DNA of 37,280 nucleotides from Desulfovibrionaceae bacterium (GCA_009782775.1 WRIL01000018.1:1-37280); one strand, 5' to 3'. Positions 19,701-26,354 are shown, counted from the first letter of the stretch. The notes: generated from the letters alone by a model not told the origin. Translations and numbers: made by a program.

Positions 19701-22700
19701 TCCGCAACAACTCCGGGGAATACCGTTATGACAAGGTGCGCCGCCTGAAGCCGCTGCACAAGCGCCAGGTGGACGTGGGGACGGAGGGCCTGACCCTGAG
19801 CCTGCCCACCGAACGCACCGGCGAATTTGAACTCAGCCTCACCGACGGGCAAAACCGGCAGCGCTGCAACCTGAGCTACGTGGTGGCCGGCGGCAGCCAG
19901 CGCCGCTTCGGCCTGGAACGGGACGCCACCCTGCGTGTGCACCTGGATAAGCAGGAATACCGCGCCGGTGAAAACATGCGTATCTTCATCAGCGCGCCCT
20001 ATGCCGGTTCCGGGCTGATCACCCTGGAAAGCGACCGGGTGCTCAGCCACCACTGGTTCACCGCTTCCACCAGCGACTCGGTGCAGGAGATCCGCGCCCC
20101 GGAAAATTTCGAAGGCCGCGGCTTCGTCAGCGTCTCCCTGGCCAGGGACATCCATTCCGACGCGGTGCACAGCACGCCGTACAGCTTTGCCCTGGCCCCC
20201 TTCATCTGCAATATCGAACGGCGCGACTTAAAATTAAAACTGGAAGGACCGGAACTGATCCAGCCCGGCGAAACTCTGCGCATGCGCCTCACGGCGGATA
20301 AGCCGGGCCGGGCCGTGGTTTTCGCGGTCAGCGAGGGCATCCTGCAGCTCACCAGCTACCGCACCCCCTCGCCCCTGACCTATTTTCTGAAACAAAACCC
20401 GCTGAGCGTATCCACCATGCAGAACTGGGACCTGCTCATGCCGGAATTCAACCTGATGAACCCCGCGATCTTCGGCGGCGGTTATGAAATGGCCAACATG
20501 GCCGCTGCTAAGCAGCTCAACCCCTTCCGGCGCAAATCCGAGCCTTCGGTGGTCTATTGGTCCGGCCTGGTGGAGGTCGGCCCCGAGGGCAAGGAGCTTA
20601 CCTGGGAGACGCCGGCCTACTTCAACGGCAGCCTGCGCCTCATGGCTGTGGCCGCCGGAGAGGACGCCGTGGGCGAGAGCTCGCGGAACACCACGGTGCG
20701 CGGACCACTGATCATAACCCCGGACCTGCCGGTGGCCGTGGCCCCTGGTGACGAATTCGAGGTCACCGCGGCCATTGCCAACAATATCGAGGATAGCGGC
20801 CAAAGGCTGGCCGTGTCCGTAAAGGTGGAACTGGACCAGGGGCTGGAATTCGTTCGTAAGCCGCCGGAGGAGATCCGTGTGGATGAAGGCCGGGAAGGCA
20901 AGGCCGTTTTCCGCCTCAAGGCCACCAAAGAATTGGGGGAAGCGGTAGTGCGCATTTCTGCCCAAAGCTCCTTCCAGGGTCGGGAAATCAATGTGCGACG
21001 ACCGGTTAGCCTCTCGGTGCGCCCAGCTTCCCCGCGCATGAGCAGCTTCAAGGCCGGGCTCATCAAGGGCAGGGAACAGACAGTGCCCACAGGGCGCGAA
21101 CTCTTCCCGCAATACGCCCAGGTGGAGGCCAGCCTTTCCGGTCTGCCCCTTCCAATCATGGACGGGCTTTCCGGCTTCCTGACCCGCTTTCCCTATGGCT
21201 GCACCGAGCAAATCCTCAGCGCCGCCTTCCCCTATGTGCTGCTGAACCGATCCCCGGAACTCCTGCCCATGCCCAAAGAAATGGACCCAGCCCGCTTCCG
21301 CCTGCACATGGAAAAGGCGGTGGAAAAGGGTCTCATCACCTTGCAGGAGCGCCAGGTTTACCCAGGCCGCTTCTCCCTCTGGCCTTATGACAGCTATTGC
21401 TATCCCTTCCTGACGGTTTACTCCCTGGATTATCTTTTGAGCGCCCGCGAGGCCGGCTACCGGATCCCGGAGGATCTGTTCAGGGATACTCAAAATGCCA
21501 CCCGCGCCCTCCTGCAGAGCGCCCCGCAGAGCCTTGAAGGGCTCCGCACCATAAGCTACGCCGCCTGGGTCTATGTCCGTTCCGGGCAACGCTTTACCGG
21601 GCTGCCTCAACTAATCCGCGACCTGGACAATAACCTTAACAAAAAGTGGCGCTCCGAACCTTCCGCCGCCCTGCTAGCCGCCTGTTTCAAAATGATGCAG
21701 CAGGACAAGGAGGCCGACGAACTGCTTAAAAACGTCCGGGCCCTTGACGGCAAATCCTACACCAATAGCTGGTTTTATTGCCGGCTGTGGGAAAACAGCC
21801 TCTTCCTCACCGCCCTGGCCCGGCACTTCCCGGAACAGCTCACCAGTTATGAAGGGAATAAGGCCTTGGTACAAATAATCAATGATGTGGGCTCCGGGGA
21901 TTATTCCTCGCCCTGCGCGGCGCAGGCGGTGCGGGGCATCGCCGATTACGCCGCCTCAAACCTGGGGCGCAAGGAAAACCTGCTCTTGCAGGCTCTGGAC
22001 GCCCAAGGCAAAACCCTGCCGGGCGAGGGCACGGGAGAGGCTCTGAAACGCCTCTCCCTGGGGCATGAGGCCGCCTCCTTCCGCTTTTCAGGGGCCGAGG
22101 GGCTCTATTGGCAGATAAGCGCCGACGGTTTTGACCTAAAACCCGCCCCGCCCAAGGCCGCGAAAATCTCCCTGGCTACCCGCTATATTCCGGCGGCAGG
22201 CAAAAAACTCGAAGACCTCGGCCAAGGGGACGAGGTCTATGTGCTGATCAGCGCCGCAGCCACCGCGGCCACGGACAACGTGGCCATTACCTCCCTCCTG
22301 CCCGGCGGTTTTGAGATGGTCATCAGCAAGGCCGGGCAGATCGTGGGCGGCGGCGCTTCCGACCGGGCTCGCCCCCCGGACCGGGAAGATGATGACGAGG
22401 ATGGCGAATATGAAATAAATGACGAGGATGACGGTGATTACGGCGATTCCGACGACCGGGATTCATCCTGGAACCTGGACGAAACCGCGAGCTATCCCAA
22501 CCGGACGCACATGCGCGAGGCCCTGGCCATGCTGGAGGAGGCCGGAATCCAGGGGCAGCCGATGAACCTGGTGCACGTGGAGCGCCGGGAGGACCGCATG
22601 GTGGCCTACGCCTCCCTGGGCAAGGACGAACGCCTGTTCATCTACCGGATCAAGGCGATCAACAAGGGCAAGTTCACCCTGCCCAGCGCCTTTGCCGAGG

Positions 22701-22759
22701 CTCTGTACGACCCGGAGGCCAGGGCCAACACCGGCCCCGGCAGCCTGGAAGTGCGCTGA
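16784..22759 (+). CDS. Bacterial alpha-2-macroglobulin (large MG/thioester protease trap), membrane-anchored
   Basis: Bacterial alpha-2-macroglobulins trap attacking proteases in the periplasm through a bait region and a reactive thioester. The ATG at 16784 is chosen over 16661 because GGGGAG lies nine bases upstream and the promoter overlaps the longer frame. The 1991-residue protein has an N-terminal membrane anchor (about 23-45, LGIGAAVLAALLLLIGWGI) rather than a lipobox. Macroglobulin domains follow, including the MG2-like ISAFVFSERGIFKPGEELRF and the alpha-2-macroglobulin segment PSVVYWSGLVEVGPEGK. The thioester motif GCTEQ has its Cys at residue 1473, with an alpha/alpha barrel after it. 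Near residues 1860-1905 lies a very acidic Asp/Glu-rich insert. The usual partner pbpC (PBP1C) is not next to it. Confidence 0.93.
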   Translation: MGASNKPRDFLRAIADFAKNFSRRQLGIGAAVLAALLLLIGWGINSYLEDRRLIKSPDEPAAALLRDDAAKAKDPRLFVRLKYGSRNLEKDGTTLSVHELRLEPDEKACRDYYGQDGLTQCKNNWGFLNPEAQGWNIDPPLPGEWAFRREVYREEAAFTFNPAELRAGQQYEFMVPRKLGENVRLASYKANFKTLPMELAVRSWRFVFDPQNPRLCMISGQISSNYPLDRQSFTELLNLKPAGGTLLGEPELVFSENNRKVAVNVKILRLPEENAPVTLRLEKGVRREGSQDRSAQTVSSGADVPGASDFVRLNDLTNFVHTDDELASRQTLALEFNLPVNVRETQQGVKALLLPTFGTDDDKKQNRPTRWTDYSLESGPVREILKRELKPLELTPVYTPEEYSTLVSFTYSAPPGYYFLLHGEGGASSVTDYKLSAYRRILRVTEVRPEARIMQKGNILSLGGSKKLAVLSRGVDEVRGLAYRVRPEFISLLMSTTDADLTDPSFQTYGVSMLDMSETLNLSYKPQKTSGHEPDYHALDLAPLLEDGGKGVFRLELRGLKDQKQMAHDQRFLLLTDLGLNVKQGPTGERELFVSSFAHGGPLDGVTVEVLGRNGLPVFSGRTTNGGLVKIPALDGLSRERQPVVIVARHDLDFTFMGLKDGAREVPTGRFPESHGRQVEAGGISAFVFSERGIFKPGEELRFGALLKSTDWQSAAFKGLPARAVLTNPRGIKVYEKQHALNESGLIDITVPTQETDPTGRYNLDIYLDKRHLGSAQAQVEEFQPDNLKVDVSLKDVSAARLRKGWLLPQDLRAVVGVENLYGTAAVDNRVTARLALAPARLAFSQYADYTFFDPGADTRSQTQNLGENLTNAQGEAEFALNLDRFDSGTYRLTFDTEAFESGGGRGVSARLQALVSPLSAIVGWRSEAKLHFIAVNSKTEVSFIAVDSALERAGLERLEMLVSEVEYVASLVRNNSGEYRYDKVRRLKPLHKRQVDVGTEGLTLSLPTERTGEFELSLTDGQNRQRCNLSYVVAGGSQRRFGLERDATLRVHLDKQEYRAGENMRIFISAPYAGSGLITLESDRVLSHHWFTASTSDSVQEIRAPENFEGRGFVSVSLARDIHSDAVHSTPYSFALAPFICNIERRDLKLKLEGPELIQPGETLRMRLTADKPGRAVVFAVSEGILQLTSYRTPSPLTYFLKQNPLSVSTMQNWDLLMPEFNLMNPAIFGGGYEMANMAAAKQLNPFRRKSEPSVVYWSGLVEVGPEGKELTWETPAYFNGSLRLMAVAAGEDAVGESSRNTTVRGPLIITPDLPVAVAPGDEFEVTAAIANNIEDSGQRLAVSVKVELDQGLEFVRKPPEEIRVDEGREGKAVFRLKATKELGEAVVRISAQSSFQGREINVRRPVSLSVRPASPRMSSFKAGLIKGREQTVPTGRELFPQYAQVEASLSGLPLPIMDGLSGFLTRFPYGCTEQILSAAFPYVLLNRSPELLPMPKEMDPARFRLHMEKAVEKGLITLQERQVYPGRFSLWPYDSYCYPFLTVYSLDYLLSAREAGYRIPEDLFRDTQNATRALLQSAPQSLEGLRTISYAAWVYVRSGQRFTGLPQLIRDLDNNLNKKWRSEPSAALLAACFKMMQQDKEADELLKNVRALDGKSYTNSWFYCRLWENSLFLTALARHFPEQLTSYEGNKALVQIINDVGSGDYSSPCAAQAVRGIADYAASNLGRKENLLLQALDAQGKTLPGEGTGEALKRLSLGHEAASFRFSGAEGLYWQISADGFDLKPAPPKAAKISLATRYIPAAGKKLEDLGQGDEVYVLISAAATAATDNVAITSLLPGGFEMVISKAGQIVGGGASDRARPPDREDDDEDGEYEINDEDDGDYGDSDDRDSSWNLDETASYPNRTHMREALAMLEEAGIQGQPMNLVHVERREDRMVAYASLGKDERLFIYRIKAINKGKFTLPSAFAEALYDPEARANTGPGSLEVR

Positions 22760-22853
22760 GCGTAACCGGTCTTTTACTGCGCCGAGTGCCAGACATACGG
22801 GCAGTGTTCCCGCACTCTGGCAAAGGTTCCTTCGGGGGAAGTTCATCTTCATT

Positions 22854-22934
22854 TTATTTCCCGCCCAGCATGCCCTTCATCATCTCTTCCATCTGCGTGT
22901 CGCGTTTGCAGGGCAATATCACCAGGCTGCTGTT
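22854..22934 (-). pseudogene. Short C-terminal gene fragment on the minus strand (uncertain)
   Basis: On the minus strand about 26 codons end in a coding-looking tail, CKRDTQMEEMMKGMLGGK, then TAA. No start codon with a ribosome site precedes it and an in-frame TGA lies just upstream, so it cannot be a whole gene. It abuts and overlaps the plus-strand fragment that begins near 22912, suggesting a recombination junction near 22905-22935. I do not recognise the parent gene, and chance is possible. The rest of 22760-22853 holds nothing I can identify. Confidence 0.25.
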
Positions 22935-23286
22935 TCACGATCGCAACTTGTTCAAGGCGATTTATGGGAGCCATAAGTTTCCAGGAAGAATAACAGAGCC
23001 CAATAACGGAGCCTGGTGGACTAACCTGGAAGAAGATGCGCTACGCGTTCCGTTCGGTCTTGGCGTGCTGTACAGCGCTCCGGCCGCGCTAGCTGCGGGC
23101 AAAGCCATAGCGGCCGAGTACTTTGAGGGCGTGGTGATTCAGTCCAGGCAAATCGCCATACAGGGCGGGCAGGCCATGGTCATGGAAAACGTGACCTTTA
23201 TGGCGGATCGTATGGTGCCATGGGCAGGCGCGGCTATCGGCCCGGTTGGAGATAAAGAGGTTACTGTGCAGAGTGTTCTTAAGTAG
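22912..23286 (+). pseudogene. 5'-truncated phage-like structural protein fragment
   Basis: The frame to the TAG at 23284-23286 reads as protein from about 22912 (NITRLLFHDRNLFKAIYG) through WWTNLEEDALRVPFGLGVLY, AEYFEGVVIQSRQIAIQG and AMVMENVTFMADRMVPW. There is no start codon with a Shine-Dalgarno site near the beginning, and the ATG at 22786 lies in DNA that does not read as coding. The style resembles virion proteins of delta-proteobacterial prophages, which is recollection rather than a search result. Together with the opposite-strand fragment at 22854-22934 it marks the left edge of the accessory patchwork. Confidence 0.4.
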
Positions 23287-23377
23287 AGAAGCTGCCTTCA
23301 GCTAAAAAATAGCCCGCTTTGATGAAGCGCTCCCTCCTCCAAACCCCATGTACCGGGTTTGTGCGCTTCCTGGGCAT

Positions 23378-23421
23378 GTCCCGCTGTGGTTTACCCTCCT
23401 TTTCCACAGCGGGACTTTTTT
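23378..23421 (+). terminator. Rho-independent terminator
   Basis: A perfect 12-bp stem, GTCCCGCTGTGG (23378-23389) with CCACAGCGGGAC (23404-23415), encloses a 14-base loop and is followed by TTTTTT (23416-23421). It closes plus-strand transcription from the truncated phage-like fragment and insulates the next small gene. Confidence 0.88.
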
Positions 23422-23436
23422 ATTTAAGGCGTACAC

Positions 23437-23465
23437 TTGTCTAAGATTTGTGAATGCAGTACTAT
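23437..23465 (+). promoter_or_regulatory. Candidate promoter for the DUF5678-like gene
   Basis: TTGTCT (23437-23442), 17 bases, then TACTAT (23460-23465), four of six matches at each element. It lies directly after the terminator and 22 bases before the ATG at 23487. Its presence argues against the earlier ATG at 23454, which would lie inside the promoter. Confidence 0.45.
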
Positions 23466-23486
23466 CTACACAAAGAGGATGAATCT

Positions 23487-23681
23487 ATGTCATCAGCGCA
23501 GCTTGATATGTACAGAGCCCGGCAAGCCGATATTGTTCGCCAATACGATGGGAAAATTATTGCTGTGAAAGATGGTGAAGTGCAGGGTGTATATGCTACG
23601 AAGACTGAAGCGCTGGATGCTATGTGCAGGCGCTTTACTCCTGGTGATTTTTTTAATCATCAAATGCACTCCAGGAGATGA
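23487..23681 (+). CDS. DUF5678-like small protein with frame-disrupted C-terminus
   Basis: The start ATG 23487 has AGAGGA eight bases upstream. The 64-residue product contains ADIVRQYDGKIIAVKDGEV, QGVYATKTEALDAM and FTPGDF, which resembles the DUF5678 family of short proteins (QDEIVKKYxGKYIAIKDGxVLGVY style). Function is unknown. After PGDF the frame runs into FNHQMHSRR and stops, but skipping one T of the T7 run at 23648-23654 continues as FLIIKCTPGDEEYTLRFRS and ends at 23736, giving 82 residues. The restored tail looks more natural, so this copy may be a recent frameshift. It is convergent with the 178-residue lipoprotein-like gene. Confidence 0.55.
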   Translation: MSSAQLDMYRARQADIVRQYDGKIIAVKDGEVQGVYATKTEALDAMCRRFTPGDFFNHQMHSRR

Positions 23682-23716
23682 GGAGTATACTCTGCGCTTT
23701 CGATCCAGAGGTGTGG

Positions 23717-24253
23717 TCAATCAGAAACTTTTTTAAAGATAATAGGGTGAACTTTATTACGGCCTGGACCGAGGAATTCATAATATTCTGGACCGAGAAT
23801 TTCATTGAATTTGCTAAACTCTCCCTTACCAGCAAGTGCAAATTGGTTTGACATTTGCACAGTGCCATCAGTATTTTTAAACAGTCTAATATCCGCATCC
23901 TGTATACCGGAATTAGTCGGAGTAACCAGTAAATTATAGTATTCGTTTCCGTCGGCATTTTGCTCTAGTTTTATGTGAACTATGTGTCCGGTTAATTTGG
24001 GGTAATCAAAATATTTCATTCGCTTCCTATCTAGAATGCTACCGTTGAAGTGTATTATATACGATCCGGAAGTTCCTTGGATGTCTAGGATCATGTAGGA
24101 CTCGCCCATCATCTTTATGTCCGGAAAGTAAAGTTTCCAGGTCCCATGCAGCGCCTTGTCCAATGGTTGTGGGGAATCATCCAGGCAGGCTAGGGGTAGA
24201 TACAACGAGCAGCAGACGAGCGCACAGAGAATGTTACGGTAGAGGGGGCGCAT
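23717..24253 (-). CDS. Hypothetical exported protein, possible lipoprotein
   Basis: The 178-residue protein starts at ATG 24253 with AAGAGG six bases upstream. Its N-terminus is a signal-like segment (NILCALVCCSLYLPLAC, then LDDSPQ); the cysteine at residue 23 could be lipidated, though the residues before it fit the lipobox only loosely. The mature part reads HGTWKLYFPDIKMMGESYMI, SGSYIIHFNGS and GHIVHIKLEQN, with alternating strands suggesting a small beta-rich fold. I do not recognise a family. The gene is lower in GC than the flanking core genes and lies in the accessory patchwork, so horizontal origin is likely. Confidence 0.6.
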   Translation of the reverse strand: MRPLYRNILCALVCCSLYLPLACLDDSPQPLDKALHGTWKLYFPDIKMMGESYMILDIQGTSGSYIIHFNGSILDRKRMKYFDYPKLTGHIVHIKLEQNADGNEYYNLLVTPTNSGIQDADIRLFKNTDGTVQMSNQFALAGKGEFSKFNEILGPEYYEFLGPGRNKVHPIIFKKVSD

Positions 24254-24325
24254 AAAACCTCTTGGGGTAGGTATTCCGGTGGTAGTTAGTTCAGAGGTAA
24301 TAGTGTTGTCAAGTCTGGAGCTGTT

Positions 24326-24925
24326 CTAGGCATAGATTCTTCTGGAAAATCCCTCTAGCGCTACGGCCTGCAGCACCTTGCGCAAGTTTTCTTCCCCGGC
24401 CATGTAGCCTTCTTGGTTGTCCAGTACAGGATCCTGCCGTGGGCTGGAAGAGGTACTCAGTTGTTCGTGTATCCACAGATGGGCGCGGCGGCTGATGTAG
24501 TTCAAGTTGCTAGAACCGCCGCCCTCACCTTGGGCGTCTCCCAAAAGCAGTGGGGTTTCTGGGCCTTCCGGACCAGCTCCGCTCTTCTCAACTGTTAGCT
24601 CGGCGAACTCAAGATAGTCTTCAAAAGCGCAGATGCCCCGTCGCTGTGTTTGGTAGGCCATTAGTGGAGAGGATTGGGGATTTTCTGGAGATTTGCTTGT
24701 ATCCAGGTATTGGTCACGCGCCGCGGCAAAACTCAAAGCGTCGCTCCCGGGTCCCTGACCTAACATACATTTGTAAATTAAAGACATTTTACCCGAGTCA
24801 TGCACTACGTCCCCCAGCACCGGTACTGGGCAAGGCACGGGTATTTGAGCAGCCTCGTTCAGCGAGCGTGCGTAAAACATATCCACCGAGGTTCGCGCCG
24901 AGGTATCAGTTAAGGTATGCTCCAC
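24326..24925 (-). CDS. Unknown ORF in phage-derived region, probably 3' part of a frameshifted gene
   Basis: The open frame starts formally at a GTG (24925) with no convincing ribosome site, and encodes 199 residues with no signal peptide or membrane span. Segments such as SVDMFYARSLNEAAQIPVP and HDSGKMSLIYKCMLGQGPG read as plausible protein, and the part after residue 120 is rich in G, S, E and P. It overlaps the end of the short upstream ORF (24910-25077) in another frame. Adding one base between about 24910 and 24950 would join them into one 250-residue protein. Family not recognised. Confidence 0.4.
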   Translation of the reverse strand: MEHTLTDTSARTSVDMFYARSLNEAAQIPVPCPVPVLGDVVHDSGKMSLIYKCMLGQGPGSDALSFAAARDQYLDTSKSPENPQSSPLMAYQTQRRGICAFEDYLEFAELTVEKSGAGPEGPETPLLLGDAQGEGGGSSNLNYISRRAHLWIHEQLSTSSSPRQDPVLDNQEGYMAGEENLRKVLQAVALEGFSRRIYA

Positions 24926-25077
24926 GGTATGGTCGCGGTCGGAGGGGTATTATAAGTAGAGGTAATGCTCACCGCCAAAGTTGGCATAAGCACTCCGGCG
25001 ATGTATACTCGCCGGTCTACGTTAAAGATGTTCATGTTGCCGAACATGGGACGAGTTTTTTCAGCTGCTTCAGACAT
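24910..25077 (-). CDS. Short ORF with good ribosome site; 5' part of a probable frameshifted phage-type gene
   Basis: The ATG at 25077 has AGGAG six bases upstream. The 55-residue product reads NMNIFNVDRRVYIAGVLMP then TLAVSITSTYNTPPTATI, and ends shortly after. This resembles the N-terminus of structural proteins in Desulfovibrio-type prophages, from memory and not searched. It terminates inside the beginning of the next ORF in the same direction, and the other frame opens just upstream at a stop codon. The shift must therefore lie between 24910 and about 24950, where there is a four-base G run (plus strand 24944-24947). The strong ribosome site argues that the broken gene once was expressed. 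Confidence 0.45.
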   Translation of the reverse strand: MSEAAEKTRPMFGNMNIFNVDRRVYIAGVLMPTLAVSITSTYNTPPTATIPWSIP

Positions 25078-25137
25078 GCGCGGCTCCTAATCCGTAAGCG
25101 GAATTGTATTCGTGGCTATCCTCTGTTGGTCAATGCG

Positions 25138-25509
25138 ATGAATCGCAATCCGCGTGGCGAGCTGGATATCGTTTACGACGCTCCCGGCGCCAGGCCTTAC
25201 ACCATGCACGTGTATTTCCGGTGGGTTCCCTCGCACAAGGGGTATAACGATAGAATGCTGGTTGTTATGGGGATGTCCACCAAGTCGGTGGACCAGGGAA
25301 TCACCCGGTACCTGGAAGTAGGCATATTGATGCTGATCTTGGTGGCCGCGTTGTTTATCTTTTGGAACTTGGCTTTTGCGCAACAGTTGGGGCACCTTTG
25401 GCTCAAGAAGTATCGCGCCGAGCATCTGGAGGCTCAGGCGGCCCAGGCGGCCGCGGAACTTGAGGAGCTCCAGGGCGATGGCGGAGAGGATCGGAAAAAT
25501 CCAAGTTAA
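25138..25509 (+). CDS. C-terminal fragment of a Cache-type sensor: periplasmic end, one membrane span, short coiled coil
   Basis: The 123-residue frame from ATG 25138 has no Shine-Dalgarno site, and protein-like sequence continues upstream in frame (GYPLLVNA, to about 25114), so the 5' end appears lost. Residues 15-50 (ARPYTMHVYFRWVPSHKGYN, then MLVVMGMSTKSVDQGI) look like the last strands of a periplasmic Cache sensor. A membrane span (about 62-82, LEVGILMLILVAALFIFW) and a charged Ala/Glu-rich coiled coil follow. No HAMP, kinase or output domain remains. It ends 33 bp before the holin gene on the same strand. As an alternative, the span plus coiled coil could serve as a spanin-like partner. 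Confidence 0.45.
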   Translation: MNRNPRGELDIVYDAPGARPYTMHVYFRWVPSHKGYNDRMLVVMGMSTKSVDQGITRYLEVGILMLILVAALFIFWNLAFAQQLGHLWLKKYRAEHLEAQAAQAAAELEELQGDGGEDRKNPS

Positions 25510-25542
25510 ATTTGTAAAGGCTGAGGCCTTTCGAGGTGCGCT

Positions 25543-25875
25543 GTGGTAATCGAGGGGCCGCAACTTTTTTACGCTGCGATGCTGGTGCTGTTCTCCATGA
25601 GCGGCGCCTGCGTTAAGTGGCTCCGCAGGCTGGACAAGGGACCTACTCCAAAGTTCGTGTCTCTGGTAAGTGAAGCGGCCAGCGCCGCCTTTTCGGGGGT
25701 GCTGCTTTATTTTGTTTATGCCTGGCAGGAGTGGAATCCGTACCTGACGTTATGCGCCGCCGGATTACTGGGCAACCAGGGGTCCAATGGCATAGGCGTA
25801 ATAACCAGAATGGTGTCCGCCAGGAGTGGTGTGGATTTGCAGGCGGTTAACGATTCAGACGCTGACCGGAGGTAG
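25543..25875 (+). CDS. Phage holin-like small membrane protein
   Basis: The gene starts at GTG 25543 with GAGG six bases upstream. The 110-residue product has three hydrophobic stretches: about 9-25 (FYAAMLVLFSMSGACV), 43-62 (EAASAAFSGVLLYFVYAW) and 68-80 (YLTLCAAGLLGNQG). The second half resembles LydA/phage-holin families in which GxxGxxG follows the last span. Its direct linkage to an M15 endolysin gene (3-bp gap) supports a holin role: permeabilising the inner membrane to release the endolysin. No other lysis or head gene is nearby, so this is a stranded cassette. Confidence 0.65.
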   Translation: MVIEGPQLFYAAMLVLFSMSGACVKWLRRLDKGPTPKFVSLVSEAASAAFSGVLLYFVYAWQEWNPYLTLCAAGLLGNQGSNGIGVITRMVSARSGVDLQAVNDSDADRR

Positions 25876-25878
25876 CTT

Positions 25879-26256
25879 ATGCACTTTAGTGGTTACGAAG
25901 GCGAGTGGCGTTGGCCGCATTTCACGGCTCAGAGGTTGTCCTGTTCTTGTTGCGGCGGACTATACGTGGATGAGTATTCTCTGGACAGGCTTGAAGACCT
26001 TCGGGTTACCTGGGCCAATCCAATCATCCTTACCTGCGGGCACCGATGCGCGAAGAATAATGCCAGAGTCGGGGGGGTGCCGGGGTCGCAGCACCTGAAG
26101 CTGGCTTTTGACTGCGCTATTCCTGCGGCGGACCAAAAGGCTTTTGCCGCGTTGGCCAGGGCCAAAGGGTTTACGGGTATCATCCGGTACCCCAAGAGGA
26201 ACTTCGTGCATTTGGATTGTCGGAAGACTCCTTACGAAGGTGAGGTCGTGAGCTGA
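25879..26256 (+). CDS. M15-family peptidase, phage-type endolysin
   Basis: The start is ATG 25879, with GGAGG six bases upstream. The 125-residue protein has a Cys-rich N-terminal part (LSCSCCGGLYVDE) that matches the ScxCGxG element of single-domain M15_3 endolysins. Zinc-site motifs follow: SQHLKLAFDCAI (His and Asp) near residue 73, and GFTGIIRYPKRNFVHLDCR near residue 98 (HLD). These are peptidoglycan L,D- or D,D-peptidases. The catalytic residues appear intact, so the enzyme could be active. It is followed at once by a strong terminator and paired with the holin gene upstream. Confidence 0.8.
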   Translation: MHFSGYEGEWRWPHFTAQRLSCSCCGGLYVDEYSLDRLEDLRVTWANPIILTCGHRCAKNNARVGGVPGSQHLKLAFDCAIPAADQKAFAALARAKGFTGIIRYPKRNFVHLDCRKTPYEGEVVS

Positions 26257-26289
26257 TAGACTGCCGGACCAAAAATTGTTAATTAAAGA

Positions 26290-26321
26290 CCCCCTGAGGC
26301 ATGTGTCTCAGGGGGTTTTTT
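26290..26321 (+). terminator. Rho-independent terminator after the lysis cassette
   Basis: A perfect 9-bp stem, CCCCCTGAG (26290-26298) with CTCAGGGGG (26307-26315), with loop GCATGTGT and TTTTTT (26316-26321). It lies 34 bp after the endolysin stop. Confidence 0.92.
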
Positions 26322-26331
26322 AGTTTTAGTT

Positions 26332-26354
26332 TTTGGGGGCAAATTTGGGGGCAA
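26332..26354. repeat. Tandem TTTGGGGGCAA repeat, possible recombination or attachment remnant
   Basis: TTTGGGGGCAA occurs at 26332-26342 and again at 26344-26354, a 12-base period. It lies just outside the lysis-cassette terminator where the right end of the phage-derived DNA would be expected. Paired G-rich motifs of this type are found near ends of integrated elements, so an integrase arm site is conceivable. That is inference. No matching copy was found near 22.8-23.3 kb. The remainder of 26355-26490 holds nothing I can identify. Confidence 0.4.

Noticed and set aside
20234-21610. 458-residue open frame on the minus strand
   Set aside because: It is antisense to the alpha-2-macroglobulin gene, has no ribosome site and an odd composition (rich in G, H, Q); it is a shadow of the GC-rich coding strand.
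24550-25100. Plus-strand frame upstream of the Cache-sensor fragment
   Set aside because: The sequence is Arg/Pro-rich and not protein-like, and it is antisense to the minus-strand ORF with a good ribosome site; only the part after about 25114 looks coding.
25087-25563. 158-residue minus-strand frame
   Set aside because: Antisense to the sensor fragment, which has a clear membrane span and coiled coil; the minus reading lacks any motif or ribosome site.
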